Shown here: in pieces, positions 23,896 through 33,805 of the stretch | Position numbering within the stretch: the stretch's first letter is position 1 | Layout: every line of letters starts with the position of its first letter | DNA from: Hyphomicrobiaceae bacterium | Lineage (GTDB): Bacteria > Pseudomonadota > Alphaproteobacteria > Rhizobiales > Hyphomicrobiaceae | Length of the DNA stretch: 64,000 bases | Direction of reading: 5' to 3' | NCBI GenBank assembly: GCA_041397645.1 | Contig: JAWKWE010000007.1 | Span: 62,001 to 126,000 of the forward strand | Translations under genes and position numbers: made by a program | The notes under the pieces: generated by a model | The model's input: the letters and a program-made list of their open reading frames with translations, nothing else | What the model was told of the DNA's origin: nothing | Databases searched by the model: none

Positions 23896-24048
23896 TCACC
23901 AGTGCCGAATGATACCGGCAATAATAAAGCCGTTCGTCACGAGGTAGCACAGCACGATAAGACTGCGGATCACCGCAATCTTATCGGCCTCTCCATCGGT
24001 CGTGCCGCTCTTTTCGCCTAAAGCCTTAGCCCAAATTCGCCACATCAT
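23896..24048 (-). CDS. 50-residue single-helix membrane protein
   Basis: Starts MMWRIWAKALGEKSG after TTTGGAGGCGA and ends with IRSLIVLCYLVTNGFIIAGI then IRHW. An amphipathic charged N-terminus (to about residue 25) precedes one transmembrane helix. The good ribosome site and sensible composition support it. It lies just downstream of ettA on the same strand, 79... bases before the ettA stop is reached from the other side, so it could share that transcript. Function unknown. Confidence 0.65.
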   Translation of the reverse strand: MMWRIWAKALGEKSGTTDGEADKIAVIRSLIVLCYLVTNGFIIAGIIRHW

Positions 24049-24126
24049 TCGCCTCCAAAGCCGGTGAAGCCGTTGTGGCGTCTCTAGTGCGATTCTTTGA
24101 GCTGACAGCTAGAGCTTTGGGCTTAT

Positions 24127-25788
24127 TCACCTCTCGAATTTCTTGAACTTGATGCGATGCGGCTCTACGGCAGCGTCACCCAAGCGGCGCTTCTTGTCTT
24201 CCTCGTAGTCGGCGAAATTGCCTTCGAACCATTCGACGTGGCTGTCGCCTTCGAATGCCAGGATGTGGGTCGCGAGACGGTCGAGGAAAAAGCGGTCATG
24301 TGAAATCACCACGGCACAACCTGGGAAATCTTCCAGAGCAGCTTCGAGGGCCGAAAGAGTTTCAGTGTCGAGATCGTTGGTCGGTTCGTCGAGAAGCAAC
24401 AGGTTGCCGCCTTCCTTGAGCAGCTTGGCGAGATGGACGCGATTGCGTTCGCCGCCCGACAACATGCCAACCTTCTTTTGCTGATCGGGTCCCTTGAAGT
24501 TGAACCAGCCGCAGTAGGCGCGTGAAGGAACTTCCTTCTTACCCCCCAGCGAAAGCTGATCGAGACCGCCTGAGATTTCTTCCCAAACGGTCTTCTTATC
24601 GTCGAGATGCGCGCGCGACTGGTCGACGTATGAGATCTTGACCGTCTCGCCCAGACGGATCGATCCCTTGTCTGGCTTCTCCTGGCCCGTGAGCATTTTG
24701 AAGAGCGTCGTCTTACCCGCACCGTTGGGTCCGATGACGCCGACGATGCCGCCCGGCGGCAACTTGAACGACAAGCCGTCGATCAAAAGGCGATCGTTAA
24801 AGCCCTTGGACAGGTTATCAACCTCGATCACCACGCCGCCAAGACGGGGCCCAGTCGCGATCTGGATAGTTGCCCGACCCGTTTCTTCCCGGCCGGCTTC
24901 CTCGGCGAGCTTTTCATAAGCCGTGATGCGCGCCTTGGATTTCGCCTGCCGTGCCTTCGGTGAGGCGCGGATCCATTCCAACTCGCGCGACAGCGCCTTC
25001 TGCTTGCTTTCTTCCTGAGATTTCTCGGTGGCCTCGCGCTTGGCTTTCTGCTCCAGCCAGCTGGAGTAGTTGCCCTTGTAGGGCACGCCTTGGCCGCGAT
25101 CGAGTTCGAGTGTCCACTCGGTGATGTTGTCGAGGAAGTAGCGGTCGTGCGTTACGAGAATAACGCAGCCTGGGTATTCTTTGAGATAGCGCTCCAACCA
25201 CGCCACCGACTCCGCATCGAGGTGGTTGGTCGGTTCGTCGAGCAAGAGGATGTCGGGCTTGGAGAGCAGAAGGCGCGTCAGCGCCACGCGACGCTTTTCA
25301 CCGCCGGAGAGTTTTGCGACGTCCGCGTCTCCGGGCGGGCAGCGCAATGCGTCGAGCGCCTGCTCAACCTGGCTATCCAGATCCCACAGGTCTTGGGCAT
25401 CGATCTGATCCTGAAGCGCGGTCATCTCATCCGCGGTCTCTTCGGAATAATTGGCCGCGATCTCGTTGTAACGGTCGAGGATCGCTTTCTTCTCGCCAAC
25501 GCCTTCCATGGCGTTGCCGAGCACGTCCTTATCGGGATCGAGTTCCGGCTCCTGTGGCAGATAGCCGACCTTAATGCCGTCGGCTGCCCAGGCCTCACCA
25601 ACGAAGTCGTCGATGCGCCCTGACATGATCTTCAGCAGGGTTGACTTGCCCGCGCCGTTCAAACCCACGACGCCGATCTTGGCGCCGGGCAGAAACGACA
25701 ACGAGATGTCCTTGAGAACCGTCTTGCCCCCCGGATAGGTCTTGGAGAGCTTGTGCATATGATAAACGTACTGGTGGGCTGCGGCCAT
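24127..25788 (-). CDS. ettA: Energy-dependent translational throttle protein, ABC-F family
   Basis: 553 residues, soluble, two ABC domains. First Walker A GLNGAGKSTLLK, signature LSGGEKRRVAL, Walker B ILLLDEPTNHLDAESV. The central P-site tRNA interaction motif region reads EWIRASPKARQAKSKARI. Second Walker A GPNGAGKTTLFK, signature LSGGERNRVHL, LLLLDEPTNDLDTET. EttA binds the ribosomal E site and gates the first peptide bond according to ATP/ADP ratio. Length equals the family's usual 550-560. Confidence 0.95.
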   Translation of the reverse strand: MAAAHQYVYHMHKLSKTYPGGKTVLKDISLSFLPGAKIGVVGLNGAGKSTLLKIMSGRIDDFVGEAWAADGIKVGYLPQEPELDPDKDVLGNAMEGVGEKKAILDRYNEIAANYSEETADEMTALQDQIDAQDLWDLDSQVEQALDALRCPPGDADVAKLSGGEKRRVALTRLLLSKPDILLLDEPTNHLDAESVAWLERYLKEYPGCVILVTHDRYFLDNITEWTLELDRGQGVPYKGNYSSWLEQKAKREATEKSQEESKQKALSRELEWIRASPKARQAKSKARITAYEKLAEEAGREETGRATIQIATGPRLGGVVIEVDNLSKGFNDRLLIDGLSFKLPPGGIVGVIGPNGAGKTTLFKMLTGQEKPDKGSIRLGETVKISYVDQSRAHLDDKKTVWEEISGGLDQLSLGGKKEVPSRAYCGWFNFKGPDQQKKVGMLSGGERNRVHLAKLLKEGGNLLLLDEPTNDLDTETLSALEAALEDFPGCAVVISHDRFFLDRLATHILAFEGDSHVEWFEGNFADYEEDKKRRLGDAAVEPHRIKFKKFER

Positions 25789-26064
25789 GGAGGGCGCCTC
25801 TCCTTTTCAAGTTCGGCAATGACGTGATTTGGCCGGTTTCTAGCCCATTCCCCCAGCCACCTCAACCCGCAGCGGCACACCACCTCCGGGGCGAAGCGAC
25901 ACTGAGGCTTCCCGCCTCACAATTCGGTAATCTCATAATGGCCAACCGCCTGCTTCCGAGGCACATTCCGCCCTTTCCGGACACCGCGTGACCGACTATG
26001 TGAGGCGCATATCGGCGGTTTCTTCCGCCCCCTCAACGGCCCTTGGAAATTACCGGAGATGCCC

Positions 26065-26799
26065 ATGGTCGATCCAAACGCCTCCCCCTCCGCCTCCAAT
26101 GCAGAGCGGCCTGCAAAAGAGCGCATCCGTTGCGCTATTACGGGAAAGAACCGGCCGAGAAAGGAGATGATAAACATCGAAACGGTGCGGCCCAGCCTGG
26201 CCGAGCGTATTCGCAATGACTATCCCGATCTGCCCACCGACGCGATGATCTCGCGGCGCGTCCTTGACCTTTATCGTGTAAAATATGTTGAGGAGCTGCT
26301 CAAGGAAGAGAACGGCGATATCTCCGAGATCGATCGGCGCGTTGCCGACAGTCTCGCATCGCACGATACGCTCGCTGAAAATATCGAGGCCGAATATGAG
26401 GAGGATCGCACCTTCGGCGAGTGGATGTCCGATGAGCTGGCAGCCTTCGGTGGAAGCTGGATGTTCCTCATCGTATTCGCGCTCTTTCTGGCCGGCTGGA
26501 TGAGCTACAATGCCTTCGCCGGTGACCAAAAGGCGTTCGACTCCTATCCCTTCATCCTGCTCAACTTGATCCTGTCGACAATCGCGGCGGTCCAGGCTCC
26601 GATCATTATGATGAGCCAAAAGCGGCAGGAGGCAAAGGATCGCTTGCGCTCACTCAACGACTACCAGGTGAACTTGAAGGCGGAACTGGAAATCCGCCAT
26701 TTGCACGAAAAGATGGACCACTTGATCTCCAAGCAGTGGCAACGGTTGGCCGAGATCCAACAGCTGCAGCTTGAATCCATGCAGGAGAAACGGCGCTAG
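26065..26799 (+). CDS. DUF1003 family membrane protein
   Basis: 244 residues; ATG at MVDPNASPS chosen for GGAG 6 bases upstream. An N-terminal hydrophilic part with a CXXC-free KERIRCAITGKNRPRKEM segment is followed by the DUF1003 core: two helices (WMFLIVFALFLAGWMSYN and FILLNLILSTIAAVQAPII) joined by FDSYPF, then MMSQKRQEAKDR and a charged coiled-coil tail (LEIRHLHEKMDHLISKQW). Inner-membrane protein of unknown function. Confidence 0.88.
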   Translation: MVDPNASPSASNAERPAKERIRCAITGKNRPRKEMINIETVRPSLAERIRNDYPDLPTDAMISRRVLDLYRVKYVEELLKEENGDISEIDRRVADSLASHDTLAENIEAEYEEDRTFGEWMSDELAAFGGSWMFLIVFALFLAGWMSYNAFAGDQKAFDSYPFILLNLILSTIAAVQAPIIMMSQKRQEAKDRLRSLNDYQVNLKAELEIRHLHEKMDHLISKQWQRLAEIQQLQLESMQEKRR

Positions 26800-26803
26800 C
26801 TAA

Positions 26804-27457
26804 CTAGCCCCATGCGGGGTTCTTCGAATTGGCAAAGAAGTAAACGCCCAATCCGCACGTAAACAGCAACCAACCCCATAGCGTATGCTCGATCCACACG
26901 GCGCAAAATGAGCGTGTCCGCCAATAGCGCCATGCAAACAGTGCTCCGCCAACAAGACTGAGAAGCACGGCGATGTGATTGCGGAATATGACGTGGGACA
27001 ATGCAAACACGAGAGCGCTTGTCGCGATCATCACCTCTGGCCGTGAAAACAACCGCGCGTAGCGATGAAAGAAAAAAACCCGGTAGATGAACTCCTGCGC
27101 CAGCACGGACGTAAAGGGATAGAGCACGATCATCTTCAGCCAGAGTTTCGTTCGCTCGCGCGGCAGGTTGAAAAGCTGATCGGGCAAAAACATCCACACC
27201 GCAGCAAGCACCACCGGCACGCCCACGGCAAACAGGATCGCAATTGAACGAACCGTTCCTGACGGCATCGGTGCAAGCAGGCTCTCACGCACGTTGAACG
27301 TTTTGTCAAAAGCGGCAAGCGCCGCAAACACGCCAAGCACAGGCCCTAGCGCCCAAAACAGTGGAACTCCGAAATCGAACATAGCAATGCGCATAAGGAC
27401 CGGAGCTGCAATAAACAGAAGCGCAAATTCAATCGCCAGCCGCGTCCGCGCTTGCAT
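26804..27457 (-). CDS. CPBP family intramembrane metalloprotease-like protein
   Basis: 217 residues, about eight hydrophobic segments. CPBP/Abi motifs: motif 1 reads QEFIYRVFFFHRY instead of EExxxR, motif 2 FALSHVIFRNH, motif 3 VWIEHTLWGW. The first Glu of motif 1 is therefore Gln, while the second Glu, the Arg and both His motifs remain. The ATG overlaps the stop of the ELM1-like gene as TGATG, suggesting coupled translation. An in-frame ATG eight codons earlier is an alternative. Confidence 0.78.
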   Translation of the reverse strand: MQARTRLAIEFALLFIAAPVLMRIAMFDFGVPLFWALGPVLGVFAALAAFDKTFNVRESLLAPMPSGTVRSIAILFAVGVPVVLAAVWMFLPDQLFNLPRERTKLWLKMIVLYPFTSVLAQEFIYRVFFFHRYARLFSRPEVMIATSALVFALSHVIFRNHIAVLLSLVGGALFAWRYWRTRSFCAVWIEHTLWGWLLFTCGLGVYFFANSKNPAWG

Positions 27458-28485
27458 CACTCGCACCCGCCGCCCTGACAAAGGCCAGGGATCATTTTCA
27501 ACCGCGCGGCATAGCGGCGCTCGATTTCACAGGCGATGTTGCGCGCGGAGTCGAGCGGCTCGTAATTCCAGCTTTCAAGCCCTCTGCCGTCATTGAACGG
27601 CCGAGTAATACCTTTCTCGCTCAATGCTGCGTGGAAGCGGTCGAACTTTGAACTGCCCCCTGCGGGATGGAAGACATGGATCGGCCGTCCCGTTGCGGCG
27701 GCTTCCCCGACCATGTTCACGCTGTCTGCCGTTACGACAAATGCGTCGGCGCTGGCGAGAAAGTATGGATAGGGATTTGGCCCTTCGCCGCGCCAAAAGA
27801 AACGTTGTCCCGTTTTGGTCGCCTCATCAACGGCGTTGAGCAGATCCGGAGGTGTTCTGCGCGAAGCGGTGATCATCAAACCGGCTCCGCTTTGGGCAAG
27901 CGCTGCGAGTGCGCGAGCCAAACGCGCCGTCTCGTCTGGACCGTACCGATAGTCACCGTTCGGCCCGCCGATCAGAACGGCCACCCTAGGCGTCGGCAAC
28001 ACCGCAATGGACGCCGGCATCTTGGACCTCAACTGCGCGATGCGCTCAGGTGCGTAGCGGTGTGCCGACGTCAGCGTCGTCACGACATTGGCATCACGCC
28101 GCGTATCATGCTCGGGCACCCAGAAGAGATCTGCACTGCGCGGCCCCGTCTTGGGATCGAGCAAGATCACGGTGAAGGTCTGCATCCCGGCTTTGCGTTT
28201 CAAGGCGCGGATATAGGGTGTCGTCAAGCGCCCTGTCGCAAACGCAATTGCAGGCCACGGCGGCGAAAAAGGACCGCCCGGCGCACCGAAGCGCGCCGCT
28301 ACCGGCGGTGGTCCATAAGGTGCGGTCAGCTTGTAGAGACTTCCCGGTGCAGCGATGGGCTTGATTTGGGCGTCAACGCCAAGGGCCTCGGCGATCCCCA
28401 GCATCTGGATCTCGTGGCCTGCCTTGCCGTCCGAAATGATCCAGGCTCGCTTGCCCCGAAGCACGCCTGCCGCTCCATTCCCCAC
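27457..28485 (-). CDS. ELM1/GtrOC1 family protein (mitochondrial-fission-ELM1-like)
   Basis: 342 residues. Start KRAWIISDGKAGHEIQMLGI, mid-region FTVILLDPKTGPRSADLFWVP and VAVLIGGPNGDYRYG, later FFWRGEGPNPYPYFLASAD and VTADSVNMVGEAAATGRPI. This is the bacterial ELM1-like family with a GT-B-like fold, suspected to act on nucleotide sugars at the envelope; function unproven. Followed by the CPBP gene with a one-base overlap. Confidence 0.85.
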   Translation of the reverse strand: MGNGAAGVLRGKRAWIISDGKAGHEIQMLGIAEALGVDAQIKPIAAPGSLYKLTAPYGPPPVAARFGAPGGPFSPPWPAIAFATGRLTTPYIRALKRKAGMQTFTVILLDPKTGPRSADLFWVPEHDTRRDANVVTTLTSAHRYAPERIAQLRSKMPASIAVLPTPRVAVLIGGPNGDYRYGPDETARLARALAALAQSGAGLMITASRRTPPDLLNAVDEATKTGQRFFWRGEGPNPYPYFLASADAFVVTADSVNMVGEAAATGRPIHVFHPAGGSSKFDRFHAALSEKGITRPFNDGRGLESWNYEPLDSARNIACEIERRYAARLKMIPGLCQGGGCE

Positions 28486-28639
28486 CCGTGTACCCTCCTT
28501 GTCGTGGGACCGCCCTGGTTCAGTTGTGACGGCCTAGCTGTCGAGAGACAAGCCGCCGCGCAAGCTCGCAACAATCGAAAAGAAAGACGGCAATTGGCTT
28601 TCGTGATATTATCTCACCATCGACTATGGACAAGGGACG

Positions 28640-29128
28640 ATGGCACTCACCCTCGACGCAATTGACTGGCGGATACTTAGAGAGCTCCAGCTCGATGGAC
28701 GTATCACCAACATCGCCTTGGCCAATAGGATTGGACTGTCCGCACCACCGTGTCTGCGCCGCGTGCGGGCGCTGGAGGAAGCCGGGCTGATTTCGGGCTA
28801 TACCGCAATCCTTGATGAAGATGCGCTCGGGTTCACCCTCACAGCGTTTGCGATGGTCCGGTTACACAACCAAGCCGAAACCGACCTGCGTGCTTTTGAG
28901 AATGCGTTGCTGTCGTGGCCCCTCGTGCGCGAGGCCCACATGCTATCAGGCGAAAGCGACTACATGCTGAAGTGTGTCGCGCGCGACCTCACCGCCTTTC
29001 AGGCCTTCGTCCTCGACGACTTGACCGCCGCTCCCAACGTCGCAAGCGTCAAGACGTTCCTCACGATCCGCCGCGCCAAGCGTGAAAGCGGCGTGCCGAT
29101 CTTGGCCACCGAGCCTTCTGAGGTCTAG
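28640..29128 (+). CDS. Lrp/AsnC family transcriptional regulator
   Basis: 162 residues. N-terminal HTH: LDAIDWRILRELQLDGRI, ANRIGLSAPPCLRRVRALEE. C-terminal RAM ligand-binding domain: GYTAILDEDALGF, VREAHMLSGESDYMLKCVA. Usually octameric and amino-acid-responsive. The target is not evident; the divergent ELM1-like gene shares its 154-base upstream region, which holds a GAAAG-N11-CTTTC dyad near 28580-28600. Confidence 0.92.
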   Translation: MALTLDAIDWRILRELQLDGRITNIALANRIGLSAPPCLRRVRALEEAGLISGYTAILDEDALGFTLTAFAMVRLHNQAETDLRAFENALLSWPLVREAHMLSGESDYMLKCVARDLTAFQAFVLDDLTAAPNVASVKTFLTIRRAKRESGVPILATEPSEV

Positions 29129-29188
29129 CTTTTGTAGTCGGGCTTGCGCCAATCCAATCCGTCGACGCCTGCTCTCGCCGAGCGTGGA

Positions 29189-29668
29189 TTACTTCCACTC
29201 AACGTTGAGCACCTCGAACGAGCGTGAACCCTTCGGTGTCGTCACCTCAACCGATTCACCCTTCGACTTGCCGATAAGTGCGCGGGCAATGGGAGAAGAA
29301 ATCGAGATCTTGCCGTCGCGCAGATTAGCTTCCATGTCGCCGACGATCGTGTACTTCACCTTGTCGCCGGTATCCTCATCCTCAAGTGACACCGTCGCGC
29401 CGAACTTGATCGTTTCGCCTGAAAGTTTCGAGGTATCGATGACTTCCGCCCGCGAGATCTTGTCCTCAAGCTCTGCCACACGCGCTTCGTTCAGGCCCTG
29501 GGCTTCCTTGGCAGCGTGGTACTCGGCATTTTCAGACAGATCGCCATGGGCGCGCGCTTCGGAGATCGCAGCAATGATACGGGGACGCTCAACGGCTTTG
29601 AGGCGTTGCAGCTCCTCCTCCAGGCTCTTGTAGCCCGCGATAGTCATTGGAACCCGATCCATCGACAT
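29189..29668 (-). CDS. greA: Transcription elongation factor GreA
   Basis: 159 residues. N-terminal coiled coil with ERPRIIAAISEARAHGDLSE and NAEYHAAKEAQGLNEAR (acidic tip Asp-Glu motif that reaches the RNA polymerase active site), C-terminal FKBP-like domain ending SFEVLNVEWK. The start MSMDRVPMTI follows AGGAGACGTTGAG. It restores backtracked polymerase. It lies downstream of carB on the same strand, an order conserved in many alphaproteobacteria. Confidence 0.95.
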   Translation of the reverse strand: MSMDRVPMTIAGYKSLEEELQRLKAVERPRIIAAISEARAHGDLSENAEYHAAKEAQGLNEARVAELEDKISRAEVIDTSKLSGETIKFGATVSLEDEDTGDKVKYTIVGDMEANLRDGKISISSPIARALIGKSKGESVEVTTPKGSRSFEVLNVEWK

Positions 29669-29851
29669 TCTCAACGTCTCCTCAAAAGCCCGCACACACT
29701 GTGCGGCACCTCACTTCGACGCTCATCGACCTGAGGAATGCAGCCAACCGGCTTAGACTACAAGAGCTGCCCAGGGAGAATCCCCTATGGGCCCGCCAGA
29801 CGGCGGCCCACCCGGATTCTTCCGGAACGCCACATGAGTCCACCGGCACCG

Positions 29852-32800
29852 TTACCGATACGCAAAGCCCTGCAACGGGGCGACGTCAAGCGTATCTGAT
29901 TTCAGCGCCTTAATGGCCCGCGTGACCGCGACCGCCCCCGCTAGGGTTGTATAATACGGCACGTGGTGAAGCAAGGCCGAGCGGCGGATGTCCTTACTAT
30001 CCGCCAAGGCTTTGGCACCTTCGGTTGTATTAAAAACGAGATTAACCTCGCCGTTCTTGATGGCGTCCACGACATGCGGTCGGCCTTCCAGAACCTTGTT
30101 GATGACTTCGCAGACGACCCCGTTGGCCTCCAGATGGCGCTTGGTCCCGCGGGTGGCGATGATCTTGAAGCCCATCGCTGCGAGATCCTTCACCGGACCG
30201 ACAATCCGGTTCTTGTCGCTCTCCTTTACCGACACGAAAACCGTTCCGCCCGCAGGCAGCTTCTGTCCGGCGCCGAGCTGGCTTTTGCCAAACGCCATGG
30301 CGAAGTCGCGGTCGATACCCATAACTTCGCCGGTTGAACGCATCTCAGGTCCCAACACCGGATCGACACCGAGGAAACGGGCAAACGGGAAGACGGCTTC
30401 CTTGACCGCGATATGGTCGAACTTGGGTGTCTTCAGATTGAAGGAGGCAAGCGGTTTGCCCGCCATCACCTGAGCCGCGATAGAAGCAATCGGCAAGCCG
30501 ATCACCTTGGCCACGAACGGCACCGTGCGCGATGCGCGAGGGTTGACCTCAAGTATATAGACCTTGGCGTCCTTGATCGCGAACTGGACATTCATAAGGC
30601 CGACAACTTTGAGGGCAATTGCCAGCTCGCGTGCCTGGCGTTCCAGTTCGGCGATGACGTCCGGTTTCAGCGAATAGGGCGGCAACGAGCAAGCGCTATC
30701 GCCGGAATGGATACCCGCTTCCTCGATGTGCTCCATAATACCGGCGATGAACGTGTCTTTTCCGTCGGCAAGACAGTCGACGTCAACCTCGACAGCGTCA
30801 GTCAGATACCGATCGACCAGAAGTGGCCGCTTTGCCGAGACAACCAGCTCAGAAGGACTGTCCAGTGTGACCGACAAACGGGCCACGTAACGATCAATCT
30901 CCGATCCGTCGTGGACGATTTCCATCGCTCGGCCACCAAGCACGTAGGACGGCCGAATGACGACCGGATAACCGATGGCGTCAGCGATGGCGCGTGCGTC
31001 ACCTGGTGATTTCGCAATGCCGCTTTCGGGCTGTGTAAGACCCAACTTATCGATCAAAGCCTTGAACCGGTCGCGATCCTCGGCAAGGTCGATAGCGTCC
31101 GGCGAGGTACCGAGGATGGGTACGCCCGCTTCTTCGAGTGCGCTTGCCAGCTTCAACGGCGTCTGGCCGCCGAACTGCACAATAACGCCCTTCACTTTGC
31201 CGCGTTTACTTTCGGTGCCGATAACTTCCAGCACATCCTCGGCCGTCAAAGGTTCGAAGAACAGACGGTCCGAAGTGTCATAATCGGTCGACACGGTTTC
31301 GGGATTGCAGTTGACCATGATGGTTTCATAGCCGGCCTTCGTCAGGGAAAAGCAGGCATGACAGCAGCAATAGTCGAACTCGATACCCTGGCCGATGCGG
31401 TTGGGACCGCCGCCCAGGATGACGATCTTTTCCTTCTCCGTGGGATCGGCTTCGCACACGGGCGCATCGAACAGACCCGTCTCATAGGTCGAGTACATGT
31501 AGGCGGTCGGAGATGCGAATTCTGCCGCGCATGTGTCGATCCGTTTGAAGACAGGCGTCACACCCAGATCGCGACGGAGTTTGCGCACATCGCTTTCACT
31601 CATTTTGGCAAGGCGCGCCAGCCGAGCGTCCGAAAAGCCCATCGCTTTGAGAGCGCGCATGCCGGTTGCCGTCTGCGGAAGACCGTGGGCAACGACCCGC
31701 GCTTCCTCGTCCACGATCTCCTTGATCCTGGCAAGAAACCATGGATCGATTTTGGAGTATTGATGCACCTCGTCTTCACTGAAGCCGAGTCGGAACGCCT
31801 GGGCGACCTTCAGCAGGCGATCGGATGAAGGGCGCGAGACGGCGGCCCGCACAACGTTCTTGTCGTCGCCCTGTCCAAGACCTTCCAGGTGAACATCATC
31901 AAACCCCGTCAGGCCCGTCTCCATGGAGCGGAGGGCCTTCTGCAGGCTTTCGGAGAAGGTCCGGCCGATGGCCATAGCTTCGCCGACCGATTTCATCGCG
32001 GTCGTCAGCGTGGTGTCGGCGCCTGCGAATTTTTCAAATGCAAAGCGCGGGATCTTGGTGACGACGTAATCGATCGTGGGCTCGAAGGAAGCCGGCGTCG
32101 CACCGCCCGTGATGTCGTTTTCCAACTCATCGAGCGTGTAGCCGACCGCGAGCTTGGCCGCGACTTTGGCGATAGGGAAGCCCGTCGCTTTCGAGGCGAG
32201 CGCCGATGAACGTGACACGCGCGGGTTCATCTCGATGACGATTAGCCGTCCGTCGGCGGGATTGACCGCGAACTGGACGTTCGATCCGCCCGTTTCAACG
32301 CCTATTTCGCGCAGCACTGCTATCGAGGCGTCGCGCATGATCTGATATTCTTTGTCAGTCAGCGTCAACGCCGGTGCGACCGTAATGGAATCGCCCGTAT
32401 GCACGCCCATCGGATCGACGTTCTCAATCGAACAGATGATGATGCAGTTGTCCGCCTTGTCGCGGACGACTTCCATCTCGTATTCCTTCCAGCCCAGCAG
32501 GCTCTCGTCGATCAGGATCTGGCCGACCGGAGATGCATCGATGCCCGAGCGTGCAATTTGCTCGAATTCCTCGCGGTTATAGGCGACGCCGCCGCCGGTC
32601 CCTCCGAGCGTGAACGCAGGCCGGATGATCGCCGGCAGACCAACCGTTTCCAGCAAGCGCATTGCTTCCATGAAGCCGCCCGAGCGGTCGTAATCGACGA
32701 TCTGCCCTTCCGCATTATGAATAGGCGGCGATGAGGCAATGGCCGAGCGCGGGCTTTCCAGACCGATCTTTTCCATCGCTTCGCGAAACTGCTTGCGATC

Positions 32801-33181
32801 TTCCGCCTTGTCGATGGCTTCTGCCTTGGCGCCGATCAACTCCACACCGTACTGCTTCAGCACACCCGCGTTGTGCAGGGCGAGCGCAGTGTTGAGTGCA
32901 GTCTGTCCGCCCATCGTCGGCAGCACTGCGTCTGGGCGCTCCTTGGCGATGATTTTTGCAACGACATCGGGCGTGATGGGCTCGACGTAGGTCGCATCCG
33001 CCAAGTCCGGATCCGTCATGATCGTGGCCGGATTGGAGTTGACCAGAATGATCCGGTAGCCCTCGGCCTTGAGGGCCTTGCAGGCTTGCGTTCCGGAATA
33101 ATCGAATTCGCACGCCTGGCCGATGACGATCGGGCCGGCGCCGATGATGAGGATCGACTTGATGTCTGTGCGTTTTGGCAT
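29852..33181 (-). CDS. carB: Carbamoyl-phosphate synthase large subunit
   Basis: 1109 residues. Two homologous ATP-grasp halves: the first with SILIIGAGPIVIGQACEFDY, the second with IVILGGGPNRIGQGIEFDYC, plus the allosteric MGS-like C-terminal domain (VFVSVKESDKNR, NLVFNTTEGAKA). It makes carbamoyl phosphate for pyrimidines and arginine using ammonia from CarA. carA lies 4 kb upstream on the same strand with five unrelated genes between. Confidence 0.97.
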   Translation of the reverse strand: MPKRTDIKSILIIGAGPIVIGQACEFDYSGTQACKALKAEGYRIILVNSNPATIMTDPDLADATYVEPITPDVVAKIIAKERPDAVLPTMGGQTALNTALALHNAGVLKQYGVELIGAKAEAIDKAEDRKQFREAMEKIGLESPRSAIASSPPIHNAEGQIVDYDRSGGFMEAMRLLETVGLPAIIRPAFTLGGTGGGVAYNREEFEQIARSGIDASPVGQILIDESLLGWKEYEMEVVRDKADNCIIICSIENVDPMGVHTGDSITVAPALTLTDKEYQIMRDASIAVLREIGVETGGSNVQFAVNPADGRLIVIEMNPRVSRSSALASKATGFPIAKVAAKLAVGYTLDELENDITGGATPASFEPTIDYVVTKIPRFAFEKFAGADTTLTTAMKSVGEAMAIGRTFSESLQKALRSMETGLTGFDDVHLEGLGQGDDKNVVRAAVSRPSSDRLLKVAQAFRLGFSEDEVHQYSKIDPWFLARIKEIVDEEARVVAHGLPQTATGMRALKAMGFSDARLARLAKMSESDVRKLRRDLGVTPVFKRIDTCAAEFASPTAYMYSTYETGLFDAPVCEADPTEKEKIVILGGGPNRIGQGIEFDYCCCHACFSLTKAGYETIMVNCNPETVSTDYDTSDRLFFEPLTAEDVLEVIGTESKRGKVKGVIVQFGGQTPLKLASALEEAGVPILGTSPDAIDLAEDRDRFKALIDKLGLTQPESGIAKSPGDARAIADAIGYPVVIRPSYVLGGRAMEIVHDGSEIDRYVARLSVTLDSPSELVVSAKRPLLVDRYLTDAVEVDVDCLADGKDTFIAGIMEHIEEAGIHSGDSACSLPPYSLKPDVIAELERQARELAIALKVVGLMNVQFAIKDAKVYILEVNPRASRTVPFVAKVIGLPIASIAAQVMAGKPLASFNLKTPKFDHIAVKEAVFPFARFLGVDPVLGPEMRSTGEVMGIDRDFAMAFGKSQLGAGQKLPAGGTVFVSVKESDKNRIVGPVKDLAAMGFKIIATRGTKRHLEANGVVCEVINKVLEGRPHVVDAIKNGEVNLVFNTTEGAKALADSKDIRRSALLHHVPYYTTLAGAVAVTRAIKALKSDTLDVAPLQGFAYR

Positions 33182-33309
33182 GGCGAGGCAGACTTCTATT
33201 GCAGCGCAATGGGTTTGGCTATACCCGGGCTGCCATCCGTCGCAAAGGGCAAGGATGTCGCCATCCCTGCCCTTTTTGAAAGTCGATCAAAGCCTTGGGT
33301 CGGCCGAGC

Positions 33310-33726
33310 CTAACCTGGCGGCATTTCCGGGAAATGAGGAATATTTGGGTGATCTCCGTCCCAGGCCGGGCGGCGCTTGTCGTAAACCACGAACTGCGGC
33401 TCCAGGTCGGTCGAATCATCCAGGGTCCCGGCATAGACAAGCGCCAAACCCGGGAAGGCGACAGGATTGGAAATGTAAAGCTTCGAGCCGCAGTTGGGGC
33501 AGAAGTGATGCGTCACCGGATTACCCGCGTCCGAGGTATAGGTGTAGGACTTGGTTTCGCCTGTCACCTTAAAATCATCCAGCGCAAAAACTGCTGCCGT
33601 GAAGTTGCTGGTGCCCGTTGCGCGCTGGCATTGCGTGCAATGGCACTTGCCAGCGGTTTTCATGGTAGAGGGAGCCTCGTAGCGGACTTTGCCACAGAGG
33701 CACCCCCCGGTATGTGACGTGCTCAT
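33310..33726 (-). CDS. GFA family zinc protein (copy 1)
   Basis: 138 residues. Zinc-binding cysteines: GGCLCGKVRYE, GKCHCTQCQRATG and HFCPNCGSKLY. The GFA fold (glutathione-dependent formaldehyde-activating enzyme-like) is sure; formaldehyde activity is claimed for only one subfamily and has been disputed, so function is open. The C-terminal half FVVYDKRRPAW, NIPHFPEMPPG is nearly the same in the neighbouring gene, marking a tandem duplication. Confidence 0.88.
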   Translation of the reverse strand: MSTSHTGGCLCGKVRYEAPSTMKTAGKCHCTQCQRATGTSNFTAAVFALDDFKVTGETKSYTYTSDAGNPVTHHFCPNCGSKLYISNPVAFPGLALVYAGTLDDSTDLEPQFVVYDKRRPAWDGDHPNIPHFPEMPPG

Positions 33727-33805
33727 GTTTGTGAATCCATTCTGTTAGACGCAAGTGCGCGTCAGAGCCCTTGCCACGCTCATTGTGCCGCTTCGATTTA
33801 GTGAA

